In this document: positions 1 to 12,248 of the stretch, one piece after another
Layout: each line of letters starts with the position of its first letter
How positions within the stretch are numbered: the stretch's first letter is position 1
NCBI GenBank assembly: GCA_021299375.1
Contig: JAJTGR010000066.1
Location: forward strand, 1 to 56,146
Length of the DNA stretch: 56,146 bases
DNA from: Gemmatimonadota bacterium
GTDB lineage: Bacteria; Gemmatimonadota; Gemmatimonadetes; Gemmatimonadales; Gemmatimonadaceae
Direction of reading: 5' to 3'
Translations under genes and position numbers: made by a program
Notes under the pieces: generated by a model
What the model was told of the DNA's origin: nothing
Databases searched by the model: none
Seen by the model: only the letters and a program-made list of their open reading frames with translations

Positions 1-1944
1 CACGGCGAGGCCCCGCCCGCGTCCTCGCGGCAGCGCACCACGTCGCCAGCCACTCTGCTCCACGGCCAGCTCCACCACGCGGCGCGCGCGTCCCGCATCG
101 AGTGGATGGTCGGTCCACGACGCGCCGTAGTTACTGGCCGGTTTCACGAGCCCCGCCTGCGAGAGATCGACTTTCCGGTCGGACCCCAGCAGCGCGAGCA
201 GGAAGTCGGCCGGGTCCTCGCCGGATGCGTGCGCCAATTCATCCACGAACGAGCCAATCGCGAACCCATGGTGAATGGCGTTCACGCTGCGGTACCAGCC
301 AATGCGCGTGTGCGCCACTGCCGGGCAGATCTCCACCCGCACGTTGGGGATGTCGAACGGAATGTCACTGGCGCCGTTCGTGAGCTCGTCGGGCTCGGCG
401 CCCGTCACGTTGGGCGCGAAGGTGGCGCTGATGGCGGGATACGCCGAGCGGTGACGCCACGCGACGACCTTACCCGCAGCATCGAGCCCCGCCTCGAGCC
501 GATGCGCGGCCGGCGAATGCAGGTACGAGTGGCGCAGGTCGTCCTCCCGCGTCCACTGCACACGCACCGGCGCACCCACCTCACGTGAGAGGTATGCGGC
601 TTCGCAGATGAAGTCGGGCTTGGACTTCCGCCCGAAGGCGCCGCCCAGCAGCGTCACGTGGGCCGTGACATTCGCCACGTCGACCTTGAGGTACTCGGCC
701 ACCGTCTTGCGCACGTCCATGGGCGACTGCGTGGGCGCCCACAGCTCGGCCTTGCCATTCGCCACACGGGCCAGCGCCACCAGCGGCTCCATCTGCGCAT
801 GCGACAGGTGCGGCATGTAGTACTCGGCGGTCACCGTCCGCGCGGCCGTTGCGAGGCCACGCGCCACATCGCCGTTGGTGCGCCCCGCCGCGCCCGGACT
901 GCGCACCGACTGCTGCAACGTGGCCTTGTACGTCGTGCTGTCGTAGCTGGCGTTCGCCCCGTGATCCCACGTGATGCGCAGCGCGTCGCGCCCCTTCATG
1001 GCGGCCCAGGTATTGGACGCGATGACCGCCACGCCCCCCAGCGGGAGAAACCCACCCGGCAGCGGCGACTCGGGAATGCGGACGATGCGCTCGACGCCGG
1101 GCACGGCCCGCGCCGCCGTGTCATCGACGCTCACGACCTTGCCGCCCCACACCGGCGGCCGCGCGATGACCGCGAACCGCATGCCCGGGAGCGTGACATC
1201 GGCACCGTACACGGCGGTGCCCGTGGTCATCGGCACGAGGTCGATGGACGGCATCGCCTTACCTTCCCAGCGCCGCTCGGCGGGCGTCTTGATGCGGATG
1301 CGCGCCTTGTCGGGCATGGGGATGCTGCGCGCGGTGGCTACGAGCGCGCCGAAAGCCTTCGTGCGTCCGCTGGCGGTGTGCACGACTTCGCCGTTGCGTG
1401 CGCGTACCTCGCTGCTGGGCACGCCCCACTCCTTCGCCGCGGCGTCCTCGAGCAGGGCCCGCACGGTGGCGCCGGCCTCGCGGTAGCGCGGCAGGAAGTC
1501 GCGAATGCTGGTGGAGCCGTCGGTGTTCTGGCTGCCGTACCTCGGCTCGTCGCCCAGCGCCTGTTCCACGCGGCAGCGCGACCAGTCGGCGTCCATTTCG
1601 TCGGCGATGATCATGGGCATGGTGGTGCGAATGCCCTGCCCCATCTCGGAGCGGTGACACATGAGCGTGACGATGCCGTCGTCGCCGAGGCGCACGAAGG
1701 CGTGCGGTGCCCAGGGTTCCGCGCCCGGAGCCAATGCGGCCTCCGCGGCGTCCAACCGGCGCACGCCCACGCTTCCGGCCACGACGAGCAGGCCACCCAT
1801 GCCGAGCAGCTTGAGGATGTCGCGGCGGTGCGGGTCGGTGGTCGTCGCGGTCGCGGCGTCGCTCAGGATTGGCGCATCGCTCGGCGACGGCGCATCCATG
1901 GCCGTGGGCACGGTGAGCCACGGCAGTCGGTTGCGGGCGCTCAT
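1..1944 (-). CDS. Molybdopterin-binding subunit of an IorB-type xanthine dehydrogenase family oxidase (partial)
   Basis: The reading frame is open from the ATG at 1944 to the left edge, so 648 residues are visible and the C-terminus is missing. The family binds the Mo-molybdopterin cytosine dinucleotide cofactor and hydroxylates N-heterocycles or aldehydes. Near the N-terminus RRDILKLLG followed by a hydrophobic stretch looks like a Tat signal, as is usual for IorB-type subunits exported with their FeS partner. Family motifs visible include [15 protein letters not shown] and the segment around [13 protein letters not shown]. The start codon overlaps the stop of the small [2Fe-2S] subunit by 4 bases, so the two are co-translated. 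The substrate cannot be told from sequence; isoquinoline is only the founding example. No separate FAD subunit is present, which fits the IorAB layout, where electrons go to a cytochrome c. Confidence 0.9.
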   Translation of the reverse strand, partial: MSARNRLPWLTVPTAMDAPSPSDAPILSDAATATTTDPHRRDILKLLGMGGLLVVAGSVGVRRLDAAEAALAPGAEPWAPHAFVRLGDDGIVTLMCHRSEMGQGIRTTMPMIIADEMDADWSRCRVEQALGDEPRYGSQNTDGSTSIRDFLPRYREAGATVRALLEDAAAKEWGVPSSEVRARNGEVVHTASGRTKAFGALVATARSIPMPDKARIRIKTPAERRWEGKAMPSIDLVPMTTGTAVYGADVTLPGMRFAVIARPPVWGGKVVSVDDTAARAVPGVERIVRIPESPLPGGFLPLGGVAVIASNTWAAMKGRDALRITWDHGANASYDSTTYKATLQQSVRSPGAAGRTNGDVARGLATAARTVTAEYYMPHLSHAQMEPLVALARVANGKAELWAPTQSPMDVRKTVAEYLKVDVANVTAHVTLLGGAFGRKSKPDFICEAAYLSREVGAPVRVQWTREDDLRHSYLHSPAAHRLEAGLDAAGKVVAWRHRSAYPAISATFAPNVTGAEPDELTNGASDIPFDIPNVRVEICPAVAHTRIGWYRSVNAIHHGFAIGSFVDELAHASGEDPADFLLALLGSDRKVDLSQAGLVKPASNYGASWTDHPLDAGRARRVVELAVEQSGWRRGALPRGRGRGLAV

Positions 1945-2405
1945 CGCGACGGCTCCGCGGCCGCCTTGATGGCTGCCCGAATGCGGGGGTACGTACCACA
2001 GCGGCAAAGATGCCCGTTCATGGCGGCATCGATGTCGGCGTCGGTGGGGTTCCTGGTGCGCGCCAGCAACGTGGCTGCCTGCATGATCTGCCCCGCCTGG
2101 CAGAAACCGCACTGCGGCACGTCGATGCGGCGCCAGGCCACCTGGAGCGGGTGCTCACCATTGGGGTGCAATCCCTCGATGGTCGTGACCGTCGCGCCCT
2201 CCAGCGTCTGCATGCGGCGCTGGCAGGCACGTACCGGCGCCCCGTTCACGTGCACCGTGCAGGCGCCGCACTGCGAGATGCCGCAGCCGTACTTGGTGCC
2301 CGTGAGTGCAAGCGCGTCGCGCAGGTACCAGAGCAGCGGCATGGTGGGGTCGCCGTCGAAACGGTGTTTGGTGCCGTTGACGGTCAGGGTGATGGGGGCG
2401 GACAT
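1941..2405 (-). CDS. (2Fe-2S)-binding small subunit of IorA type
   Basis: A 154-residue protein of normal length for CoxS/IorA-type small subunits. The N-terminal plant-ferredoxin fold has the cluster motif [16 protein letters not shown] plus a fourth Cys in RAC. The C-terminal helical domain has the second cluster motif, QCGFCQAGQ and then [11 protein letters not shown]. It passes electrons from the molybdenum centre of the downstream large subunit to an external acceptor. The ATG at 2405 was chosen because [11 protein letters not shown] starts just before the first beta strand and GGAG lies about 7 bases upstream. A longer frame extending upstream has no family similarity. It overlaps the large-subunit start by ATGA. 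The divergent cytochrome c gene may encode its electron acceptor. Confidence 0.93.
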   Translation of the reverse strand: MSAPITLTVNGTKHRFDGDPTMPLLWYLRDALALTGTKYGCGISQCGACTVHVNGAPVRACQRRMQTLEGATVTTIEGLHPNGEHPLQVAWRRIDVPQCGFCQAGQIMQAATLLARTRNPTDADIDAAMNGHLCRCGTYPRIRAAIKAAAEPSR

Positions 2406-2873
2406 GAGCGCTCCAGGGGTGGGGCAACGTGTGCGGGCCAACGGAGTTGCCGATGGGAGAGTTTGGCAGCAAATCGCGACCGGCGTCAGGGGCCGTCGGC
2501 GGCCGACAGCGGCCCGGCTGCCAATCGGGTGCGGGTTCATGCGGCGGGCGGTCATCGGAACCATGCCGTCGCCGACGCACGAGGCTTCCCTCCAGCGCAA
2601 GCGCGTGCTGGGTATCCATCACGTCGCCCTCGTCGTACTCCGGGCGTCGCAGGCGCCGTATCCGCAGTTCGCGACCGGCTCGCGCGGTGCGGCATCACGT
2701 GTCGGTCGCGCGCTGGCGACCGCATGGACACCACCTGCTTGCAGGAGATGGCAGGACTCGCGTTGGAGCGAGCGACGCGTTCCGGACACGTCAGGGTCAC
2801 CGTGAGGCCAGTGTGCTCGGCGCCGCCTGCGGCCTGCGGGTGACGTGCGGGCACCATCACATCGACACCGGAC
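2406..2873. other. Intergenic region, no supported gene
   Basis: Divergent region between the small subunit of the Mo-hydroxylase and the cytochrome c gene. All frames here are low-complexity Arg/Ala/Pro-rich shadows. No CxxCH codon pattern was found that would supply a missing first haem domain for the cytochrome. An in-frame TGA at 2841-2843 closes the cytochrome frame upstream. Promoters for both directions must lie here, but none stands out. Confidence 0.5.
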
Positions 2874-3446
2874 ATGTCGCCGATACCGTCGAACCGCTGG
2901 ACTGGTCCGTTCACCGACCAGCACGCCGAGCAGGTGGTGACATACCTGCGCAGCCTCAAGACCGACGCGCCAAGCGTTCCGGGGTGGAAGACCGAAGCGC
3001 CAGCCCCGCCGCGACCGGACCACACGCCGGTTGCGGCCGTGGCATCGCCGCTGCCATCGCCGCTATCATCGCCGCTGCCATCGCCAGTGGCACCGGACAG
3101 CGCACCAGACACTGCCCCATCGGCTTCGGCCATGGTCTCGGGCACCGCGCCGGCCGCCGAGGCAACAGCAGACGAGATCGCGCACGTCGAGGTCGCCCCA
3201 CTCTACGCGCAGGACTGCGCCGCCTGTCACGGCGCGAACGGTCAGGGCGTACCCAACCTCGGCACCGCATTGCTCAGCACCGCATACCGCGCCCGACGGG
3301 TCGACAGCACCATCGCGCACGCCATTGCCGACGGCGTGCCCGGCAAGGCGATGATCGGCTTCGGCAAGGTCCGCGGCGGGCCGCTCACGCCCGCCCAGAT
3401 CTCGGCGCTGGTGGCCGCCATCCGGCGCGGCCGGCTCACGAACTGA
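2874..3446 (+). CDS. c-type cytochrome domain protein, probably 5'-truncated
   Basis: A 190-residue frame with one haem c domain at about residues 105-190. The haem motif is CAACH at 115-119 and the probable axial Met is M160 in KAMIGFGK. Residues 13-28 (FTDQHAEQVVTYLRSL) resemble the last helix of another cytochrome c domain. A linker of about 60 residues made of Pro/Ala/Ser with SPLP repeats separates the two. There is no signal peptide at the only available start, the ATG at 2874, and the frame is closed 30 bases upstream by TGA. A c-type cytochrome needs export, so the gene is probably the tail of a longer di-domain cytochrome that lost its 5' part. It lies divergently beside the IorAB-type oxidase, whose natural electron acceptor is a cytochrome c. 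Confidence 0.65.
   Translation: MSPIPSNRWTGPFTDQHAEQVVTYLRSLKTDAPSVPGWKTEAPAPPRPDHTPVAAVASPLPSPLSSPLPSPVAPDSAPDTAPSASAMVSGTAPAAEATADEIAHVEVAPLYAQDCAACHGANGQGVPNLGTALLSTAYRARRVDSTIAHAIADGVPGKAMIGFGKVRGGPLTPAQISALVAAIRRGRLTN
3044..3091 (+). repeat. Four 12-bp tandem repeats encoding an SPLP linker
   Basis: The unit ATCGCCGCTGCC occurs at 3044, as a variant with ATC at its end at 3056, again at 3068, and as a degenerate copy at 3080. In the cytochrome frame it encodes Ser-Pro-Leu-Pro-type repeats between the two cytochrome-like segments. Such repeats can change length by slippage in units of four residues without shifting frame. Confidence 0.8.
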
Positions 3447-3518
3447 CGGGCCAGTCGTCCAGCCAGCGGCCGAGCGACACGCCGCCCCGATCCGCCGAGG
3501 GACAACACGGTGGCGCTG

Positions 3519-4505
3519 TCACGCGGCCGTCAGGAAAGCCTCCGACACCCAGCGCGATTCGAGGCCGATGCGGCACCAGCCGTTGGTGCGCTCGTGCACG
3601 AACACCTCCTGGTTGCGCGCCAGCGCGGCCAGCTTGCCGAAGTCCTGGCCAGGCCCGCTGCGCACATGGAGCGTGTCGGCATTCACCGTCGCCCGCTCCA
3701 CCGGCGACACGAAGCGCGCGCTTACCCACTCCTGCTGCGAGGCGGAGAGGCGCAACCAGCCATCCCGCTCATCGTGAATCCGGACGATGCTGCCGAGTGT
3801 GACCGCATTGACCTTGGTCGCGCTCGCGTTGGCGCCGCGGCGCACGTTCAGCGTATCGGTGGTGACGACGCCGTAGCGTATGCCCGCCGGTCGCGCCGCC
3901 GGCCTGGCCGCTTCGGCCCCACCGAGATAACTGCGGATGTGCGGAAGGAACGTACGCTGCGCACTCTCCACCGAGTTGCCCCCGAAGAACGCCGTGCCTG
4001 GACAGGTCTTGGTGTTGCCGCTCCCGTTGGTGCGCGCCCCGGTGTCGAGGTGAAACCAGTGGTGATAGACAATGCGATCGACATTCACCGGAATGGCGAA
4101 CCGCCGGCAGATGGCGCCCGACAGGCCGATGATGCTGGCGCGATGCGCCGCGCTCATGGTATCGCGCCCGGCGTCGAAGTTGCCGAGATGCTCCACGCAC
4201 ACCGAATGCGCGTTCTGCCCCTTGATGCAGGCAGGCGTCTGTTCGAGCGGACGCCCCGTCATGATCGTGCCATCGGGAAACGTCGTGAAGTGCTGCCCGA
4301 TGTCGCCCCAGCCGTTGTTGGTGACATGATGGCGCTTCATCGCCGCCTGCAACTCGAAGTGGTTCGTGCCGGTGAACTGCGCGTAGGCCGGCGACCACGT
4401 GTGGTGCTGCTGCAGGGTCAGGATGGTGCGCGCCACGCGCTGCGCCGCGATCCATCCCTCGAACTCGGCGAGGGTCAGGAGGGTGAAACCGTTCCGGGTC
4501 GGCAT
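3519..4505 (-). CDS. N-acetylmuramoyl-L-alanine amidase (Amidase_2/PGRP fold) with two SH3b domains
   Basis: A protein of about 328 residues. The N-terminal two thirds is an Amidase_2 domain with the zinc ligands visible as HHTWSP, then HHWFHLDTGART and finally CPGTAFFGG. The C-terminus holds two bacterial SH3 domains, recognised by TDTLNVRRGANAS and ADTLHVRSGPGQDFGKLA, each the typical start of an SH3b repeat that binds cell-wall peptides. The reaction would be cleavage between N-acetylmuramic acid and L-Ala in peptidoglycan. No signal peptide is visible, so the protein may be cytoplasmic (recycling) or released on lysis. The ATG at 4505 (MPTRNGFTL) is preferred; a GTG at 4535 would add ten residues and neither has a clear ribosome site. 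It converges on the cytochrome gene. Confidence 0.85.
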   Translation of the reverse strand: MPTRNGFTLLTLAEFEGWIAAQRVARTILTLQQHHTWSPAYAQFTGTNHFELQAAMKRHHVTNNGWGDIGQHFTTFPDGTIMTGRPLEQTPACIKGQNAHSVCVEHLGNFDAGRDTMSAAHRASIIGLSGAICRRFAIPVNVDRIVYHHWFHLDTGARTNGSGNTKTCPGTAFFGGNSVESAQRTFLPHIRSYLGGAEAARPAARPAGIRYGVVTTDTLNVRRGANASATKVNAVTLGSIVRIHDERDGWLRLSASQQEWVSARFVSPVERATVNADTLHVRSGPGQDFGKLAALARNQEVFVHERTNGWCRIGLESRWVSEAFLTAA

Positions 4506-5031
4506 GGGGATCGAGAGAGGAGACGAGAGATGCACAGGGGCCGACCGTCACCCGTCGGCGCGGATCAGGCCATGGCAGCGCATGACGCAGGCGCACACCG
4601 GCGGCCGGCCGGACTCGGCGCCTGTTTCACCAAAGTGCATGGCAGCGTGCGTCTCGTCCATCGCAACGGGCACGTCGAAGGTGATCCCGCCGGAGCCGTC
4701 GGGAGGTGGTCGCGCGTGAGGCGCCGCTTGATGGCACGAGGTGCGCCGCGGCGTGGCCGGGGTCATACCATCGCAGATCCGCCGAAGGGCGGGGCGGTGC
4801 GAGACCCGATACGGAACGCGTGCCCTGCCAGGTCATCGCCTGCGGCAGGTCGTTGGCCATGCAGGCGTTGACGTGGCACGTGTACCTGCCAAGTGCTGCC
4901 GACGCATGGCTGGCGCCCGGCAGGTCGACGATTGCCTCTCAGGTGGCCGCGATCGTGAACGGATGGCTCGTGCGGACACGGTGGGACGATGGCAGGTGAC
5001 TGGCACGTGGAGACGGTCGGGAGGGACCCGT
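4506..5031. other. Intergenic region, no supported gene
   Basis: About 525 bases between the amidase start and the TrmL stop. Frames on both strands are Arg/Pro/Ala-rich and match no family that I recognise. A 72-residue minus frame at 4548-4766 was considered, but it has no ribosome site or known motif. The amidase promoter should lie here. Confidence 0.45.
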
Positions 5032-5496
5032 TCACCCGCGACGCTGTCGCAAGACCTCGTACGCCGCGAGCGCCACGGTCGTGGAGAGGTTGAGCGAGCG
5101 GACGTGCGTCGCGTCCATCGGCATCATGACGAACCGATCGGCGAAGCGTGCATGCAGTGCGGGCGGGAGACCGGCGGTCTCGCGCCCGAACACCAGTACC
5201 GTATCGGCGCTTGTGCCGAGTGGCGCATCCCAGAACAGCTGCGGGGCCTTCGTGGAGAAGAACCACGGGGTGCCAAGCGCAGGCAACTGCGCCTCGAAGG
5301 CTTCCCAGCTGGGCCACACGCGCAGGTCGACGTACTCCCAGTAGTCGAGCCCCGCGCGCTTCACGGCGCGATCATCCAGGGAGAAGCCGAGCGGCTCGAT
5401 GAGGTGCAGTGTGGCGCCGACCGCGAGGCAGGTACGGCCCGCATTGCCGGTGTTCCAGTGAATTTCGGGGTGCACGAGCACCACGTGCAGCGCCAT
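5032..5496 (-). CDS. trmL: tRNA (cytidine(34)-2'-O)-methyltransferase, SPOUT family
   Basis: A 154-residue protein, the usual length of TrmL, which methylates the wobble 2'-OH of tRNA-Leu isoacceptors using S-adenosylmethionine. The trefoil-knot SPOUT signatures are all present: the N-terminal strand ending in NTGNAGRTC, then LIEPLGF, then VFGRETAGLP, and the SAM-binding C-terminal RSLNLSTTVALAAYE. It starts at the ATG at 5496 and lies 17 bases downstream of the MazG-like gene, so the two are probably cotranscribed. Small single-domain SPOUT proteins without an N-terminal extension are nearly always TrmL rather than TrmH or RlmB. Confidence 0.92.
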   Translation of the reverse strand: MALHVVLVHPEIHWNTGNAGRTCLAVGATLHLIEPLGFSLDDRAVKRAGLDYWEYVDLRVWPSWEAFEAQLPALGTPWFFSTKAPQLFWDAPLGTSADTVLVFGRETAGLPPALHARFADRFVMMPMDATHVRSLNLSTTVALAAYEVLRQRRG

Positions 5497-5513
5497 ACCC
5501 TGCGCTCTGGCGG

Positions 5514-5855
5514 TCAGGACGCGGCGATGTCACCCGGTGGCGCCTTGCGCGTCCACCGGTTCGCGTCACGCGACTCCACCTTGGCCATCATGCGATCGAA
5601 CGCATCCTCGAGGTCGATGCCTTCGCGGTTGGCCATGCAGATGAGCACAAACAGGATGTCGGCCATCTCCATGGCGAGATCGGCATCGGGCTCGTCCGGC
5701 TTTTTCGTCTTTTGCCCGTACCGGTGGTTCACCTCGCGGGCGAACTCGCCCACCTCTTCGGTGAGCCGCGCGAGGTTGGTGAGCGGGTGGAAGTACCCTT
5801 CCTCGAACTGGCCGATCCAGCGGTCGACGCGCTGCTGATGGGTGGCAAGAGTCAT
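5514..5855 (-). CDS. MazG-type nucleotide pyrophosphohydrolase
   Basis: A 113-residue all-alpha NTP pyrophosphohydrolase. The magnesium-binding EEVGE of helix 2 (LARLTEEVGEFAREV) and the later motif LAMEMADILF with ExxD spacing are both visible. Single-domain members hydrolyse non-canonical or excess (d)NTPs to the monophosphate and pyrophosphate. Pro/Lys-rich residues (KTKKPDEPDAD) form the loop between the two metal-binding helices, as in the YpjD-like subgroup. It sits between a membrane protein gene and trmL in a leftward run with short gaps. The exact substrate is unknown. Confidence 0.85.
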   Translation of the reverse strand: MTLATHQQRVDRWIGQFEEGYFHPLTNLARLTEEVGEFAREVNHRYGQKTKKPDEPDADLAMEMADILFVLICMANREGIDLEDAFDRMMAKVESRDANRWTRKAPPGDIAAS

Positions 5856-5916
5856 GCGCCAACGATAGGCGGCCGCGGCCGCTCTCGTCTACTGGGCCCG
5901 ACGTCGGCGTCGCTCG

Positions 5917-6399
5917 TCAGCGCAGGTCGTAGAGCGCGCGCTTGCGCGGCGGCTTCGTCGCGTCGGGCACCGGCCGTTCGCCCGTGATGCGGAGCGTGTC
6001 CTCCTGGTGCGTCTCGCTGCGTTCGTCGGCCGGAATGATACCGGCATCGTTGAACATCAGCCCCACCGCGTCGGGAATCAGCGCCGGCCAGAGCAGCGCC
6101 CCGAACGGATTCACCAACGAGCGCGGCTTGCGGTCCGCGTCGGCGTAGCGCCGCCGGGCCCACAGCTCGTACACGAACGTCAGCACACCGCCCACGGCAG
6201 CAAAGACGCCCCAGGTGACCAGGGCATCGAGCCACGGCATCTCGACGAGCATCCACACCAGCACGAGGTAGCTGAGCAGCATGCCCATGAGGCGCATCCC
6301 GCGTCGCATGGCGGCATTGAGGCTCACAATGGCCGTCGTCCACAGCAGGATGCCGAAGAGCACGATGGCCCACATCAGGTTGACGTGGAAGAACGTCAT
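5917..6399 (-). CDS. Small integral membrane protein of unknown function
   Basis: A 160-residue protein not recognised as a named family. The first 80 residues hold about three hydrophobic segments (starting LMWAIVLFGILLWTTAIVS, LMGMLLSYLVLVWML and LVTWGVFAAVGGVLTFVY). A basic, polar C-terminal half carries a possible re-entrant stretch (NPFGALLWPALIPDAVGLMF) and ends in a charged tail. The short spacing to its neighbours (39 bases from the upstream epimerase-like gene, 61 to mazG) suggests one transcript. The start at 6399 gives a transmembrane segment directly after MTFFHVN and is preceded by GGGAAC. It is probably an inner-membrane protein; no function is inferred. Confidence 0.75.
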   Translation of the reverse strand: MTFFHVNLMWAIVLFGILLWTTAIVSLNAAMRRGMRLMGMLLSYLVLVWMLVEMPWLDALVTWGVFAAVGGVLTFVYELWARRRYADADRKPRSLVNPFGALLWPALIPDAVGLMFNDAGIIPADERSETHQEDTLRITGERPVPDATKPPRKRALYDLR

Positions 6400-6438
6400 G
6401 GTCGGTTCCCAAAGAGGTCGCTTACTTCGCCACGCGGC

Positions 6439-7557
6439 TCACCGCCCCCGCTCCTTCCACGCCTTGAGCAGTGCCGCCTCTCGCTCCGGCGTGAAGCCGG
6501 TCTTGATGGCGGCCTGGCGGTCAGCCGGCAACGTCTTCCACCAGGCCAGCGTGTCACGTGCGGTGTCTTCCATGGGGCGAACCGTGAGCCCCGCCTTGAG
6601 CTCCGGCGTGAGATCGAAGCGGGCGAAGCCCGCCGTGCGCCCCTTCATGACCTGAAACACCGGCAGCTCCCGGCCATACGGATTGGCCCCGTTGGCGCGC
6701 AGGAAGTCGGCGTCCACCCACGTGTAGGTGGGGTTGCTGCCCACGCCCTGCTGGATGCGCGACACGAACTCGCGGAACGGCATGCCCATCTGCGGGCCGA
6801 CGCCGTTGAACACGCCGTACTTGCGGTTCTCCACCAGCGTCACGCAGAACTGCACCAGGTCGCGCACGTCGATGATCTGCACGTGGTCGCTGCCGTCGCC
6901 CGGCACCAGCACGTCACCGCCCCGCGCGATGCGCACCGGCCAGTAGGTGAAGCGGTCGGTGTCGTCCTCGGGACCCACGATCAGGCCGGGGCGCACCACG
7001 GTCACCCGCCCCGGCATCGCCTTGTGCGCTTCCTTTTCGGCGTAGGCCTTGGCGTGACCGTACGGCAACGGCTTGCCCGCCTCGATGGGCGAGTTCTCGA
7101 GCGTCAGCACCGGCGCGTTCGAGTTCATCGGCACGCTGCTCAGGTCGTAGTACACCGAGCGCGTCGATATGAAGAGGTACTGCTCGGTCGCGTCCCTGAG
7201 CAGGGTGGCCGACAGCGTCACCCACTCCGGCGCGCTGCTCAGCGACGCCGACTCGTCGATGACGGCGTCCCACTTCCGGCCCTTGAGGGCGTCGAGGTTG
7301 GTGGCGCGGTCGCCGGCCAGTTCCTCGACATCCTTGCCGAACATTCCCGGGGCGCTGCGGCCACGATTGAAGATCGTGACCTGATGGCCACGCTGCAGCG
7401 CGTAGCGCACCTGGTGCGGCCCCACGAATCCGGTGCCGCCGAGAATGAGAATCTTCTTGGGCGCCGGCGCCGACGCGGCGAACAGCGGGCGAAGCGGCAG
7501 CGCGGCGGCGCCGAGGGCGGCAAGGCTGGTGCCGAGGAAATCGCGACGGGTGGTCAT
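6439..7557 (-). CDS. NAD-dependent epimerase/dehydratase family protein with Tat signal
   Basis: A 372-residue protein. It begins MTTRRDFLGTSLAALG, a twin-arginine signal, followed by an extended-SDR Rossmann fold with the dinucleotide motif GGTGFVGP near residue 40. The middle part carries FISTRSVYYD and then YGHAKAYAEKEA, where the YxxxK-like pair of the active site is expected; the Tyr/Lys spacing is Y-GHA-K. The substrate may be a nucleotide sugar or other cofactor-bound sugar. Tat export is common for such proteins in this phylum and implies folding with NAD(P) before translocation. The ATG at 7557 was chosen because it begins the Tat signal; the frame extends about 100 residues upstream without similarity. 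It lies 71 bases downstream of the oxyR stop. Confidence 0.85.
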   Translation of the reverse strand: MTTRRDFLGTSLAALGAAALPLRPLFAASAPAPKKILILGGTGFVGPHQVRYALQRGHQVTIFNRGRSAPGMFGKDVEELAGDRATNLDALKGRKWDAVIDESASLSSAPEWVTLSATLLRDATEQYLFISTRSVYYDLSSVPMNSNAPVLTLENSPIEAGKPLPYGHAKAYAEKEAHKAMPGRVTVVRPGLIVGPEDDTDRFTYWPVRIARGGDVLVPGDGSDHVQIIDVRDLVQFCVTLVENRKYGVFNGVGPQMGMPFREFVSRIQQGVGSNPTYTWVDADFLRANGANPYGRELPVFQVMKGRTAGFARFDLTPELKAGLTVRPMEDTARDTLAWWKTLPADRQAAIKTGFTPEREAALLKAWKERGR

Positions 7558-7628
7558 GACCAGGGGCCGGGGGGGAAGAGTGCCTTCCGCTACGCTACGC
7601 CCGCGAGGTTCCACCGCAAGGGGTGCGC

Positions 7629-10903
<3,275 letters not shown>

Positions 10904-10929
10904 ACGGCACGTTGCTCTTGTGCAGGCTG

Positions 10930-10960
10930 ACGGGGCGCCCGGGGGATCCGGGCGCCCCGT
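10930..10960 (+). terminator. Hairpin terminator after katG
   Basis: A 12-bp perfect stem ACGGGGCGCCCG / CGGGCGCCCCGT, extendable by one G-C pair, encloses a short loop 26 bases after the katG stop. No T-run follows, so termination may be weak or Rho-assisted, as is often seen in GC-rich genomes. Confidence 0.7.
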
Positions 10961-10981
10961 CGTGTTCTCGAGGGCGGTTGT

Positions 10982-11263
10982 TCAGACGTCACACCTCGGA
11001 TGCCTGAACACAGCGCGGAGACGGAGGTCGGACGCCAGCGACGGCCCCGACGTGGGAGGACCGATCGAATCACGACGGGCGTGCCTGTTGCACACGCCGG
11101 CGAAAACCGCAGCCCGCAGCAGTTGATTGCGAATGCCGGGCGAGAGTGCCCCGAGACGGTGATGGTAGCGCTTCGCCAGGAGATGCACTTCCACTCCGAG
11201 CACATCGGCCATTTGTACGACAAGCAGTCTCTGTGGATTGTGCGGCATTCGCCTGTATGGCAA
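10982..11263 (-). pseudogene. Remnant of a four-helix bundle protein (S23/IVP type)
   Basis: A 93-residue frame whose residues 8-65 resemble four-helix bundle proteins of the 23S rRNA intervening-sequence type. RLLVVQMADVLGVEVHLLAKRY parallels helix 1 (a DLxVWQxAxxLxxxVYxLxxxF pattern in the family), and LSPGIRNQLLRAAVFAGVCNRHAR parallels the helix 2 signature ending in NIAEGxxR. The expected following helices, rich in Leu/Ala/Glu, are absent: after RHAR the sequence becomes unrelated and stops, and no other frame continues the family pattern. It is therefore probably a decayed copy. The rest of 10961-11492 holds no gene I can support. Family assignment rests on pattern resemblance only. Confidence 0.4.
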
Positions 11264-11492
11264 GCCATCGCCGAACCCCCGTCACCATTTCCTCGCGCAT
11301 GAGATCGAGGAAGCGCAGGCGATCGAGGGACGCGTCGGCCCTCCCACCTCCCGAACCGTCTGGGGTCGCCCCTCCGGCTCCGCACCGGCGTCGGTCATTC
11401 ACCGCTCCGACCATCAGGTCCCCGACGCCGAACCCGGCACCGGACATTCGTTCCTCCGCACGCCACCGATGGACCCGGTGGCGCAAGGGCGA

Positions 11493-12248
11493 CTACCCCC
11501 GCAGGAATGTCGCCATGCGCGCCGCGCGCTCCTCGCTCGATGCCAGGTGGCGGAACGACGCGTGCTCCTCGCGCAGCCCCTCGGACAACGGCGTCTCGAA
11601 CGCGCGCAGTACGGCCTGCTTGGCGAGCCGCGTTGCCTGACGGGGATGCGAGGCGATGCGCTGCGCCAGAGTGCGGGCGCGCGACAGGGCGGTGCCCGAC
11701 GGCACGACCTCGGACACGATCCCCGCCGCGCGCGCGGCCTCGGCGTCGATCGGATCGCCGGTGAGCACCAGCTGCATGGTCAGGGCCTTGCCGGCGCTGC
11801 GAGCCAGCCGCTGTGTGCCGCCGGCGCCGGGCATCCAGCCGAGGGTGATCTCCGGCTGGCCGAAGCGGGCGCCGGCTCCCGCGATCGCCAGGTCACAGCT
11901 GAGCACCAGCTCACAGCCGCCGCCCAGTGCCCAGCCTTCGACCGCCGCGATGAGCGGGCACCCGGCACGCCAGATGCGCTGCCAGGCCAGCGTGCGCGGG
12001 TGCGCCAGCAACGCCGGCCCATCGAGGGCGGCCATCTCCGCGATATCCGCACCGGCGGCGAACGCCTTCTGGCCGCCGGCGATGATGATGCCGCGCGCGT
12101 CCGCATCGGCGTCGAGGCGCTCGATCGCGTCGGCCAGCTCGATCATGGTTTGGTGACGGAGCGCGTTACGTGCCTCCGGTCGCGCCAGAGTCAGCACAAC
12201 CACGCCGTCCTCGAGCGGACCGATCACCACATCAGCGCCGGCCGACAT
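11493..12248 (-). CDS. Enoyl-CoA hydratase/isomerase (canonical crotonase)
   Basis: A 251-residue crotonase of standard length. Both catalytic glutamates are present: E113 in GGGCELVLSCDLA and E133 in FGQPEITLGWMPGAGGTQR. The oxyanion-hole segments are KAFAAGADIAEM and VEGWALGGG. It should hydrate a 2-enoyl-CoA to the 3-hydroxyacyl-CoA. The ATG at 12248 overlaps the stop of the upstream RidA-like gene by 4 bases (ATGA); the open frame upstream of this start is a shadow of that gene. It is the last gene of the eight-gene aryl-CoA operon and would act in the beta-oxidation-like lower part of the pathway. Confidence 0.93.
   Translation of the reverse strand: MSAGADVVIGPLEDGVVVLTLARPEARNALRHQTMIELADAIERLDADADARGIIIAGGQKAFAAGADIAEMAALDGPALLAHPRTLAWQRIWRAGCPLIAAVEGWALGGGCELVLSCDLAIAGAGARFGQPEITLGWMPGAGGTQRLARSAGKALTMQLVLTGDPIDAEAARAAGIVSEVVPSGTALSRARTLAQRIASHPRQATRLAKQAVLRAFETPLSEGLREEHASFRHLASSEERAARMATFLRG

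Noticed and set aside
658-2805. A very long rightward frame of 715 codons over the Mo-hydroxylase genes
   Set aside because: It is the antisense shadow of IorA/IorB, rich in Arg/His/Ala, with no family features; GC-rich third positions keep antisense frames open.
4548-4766. A 72-codon leftward frame upstream of the amidase
   Set aside because: No ribosome binding site, no homology pattern, and a composition like random GC-rich frames.
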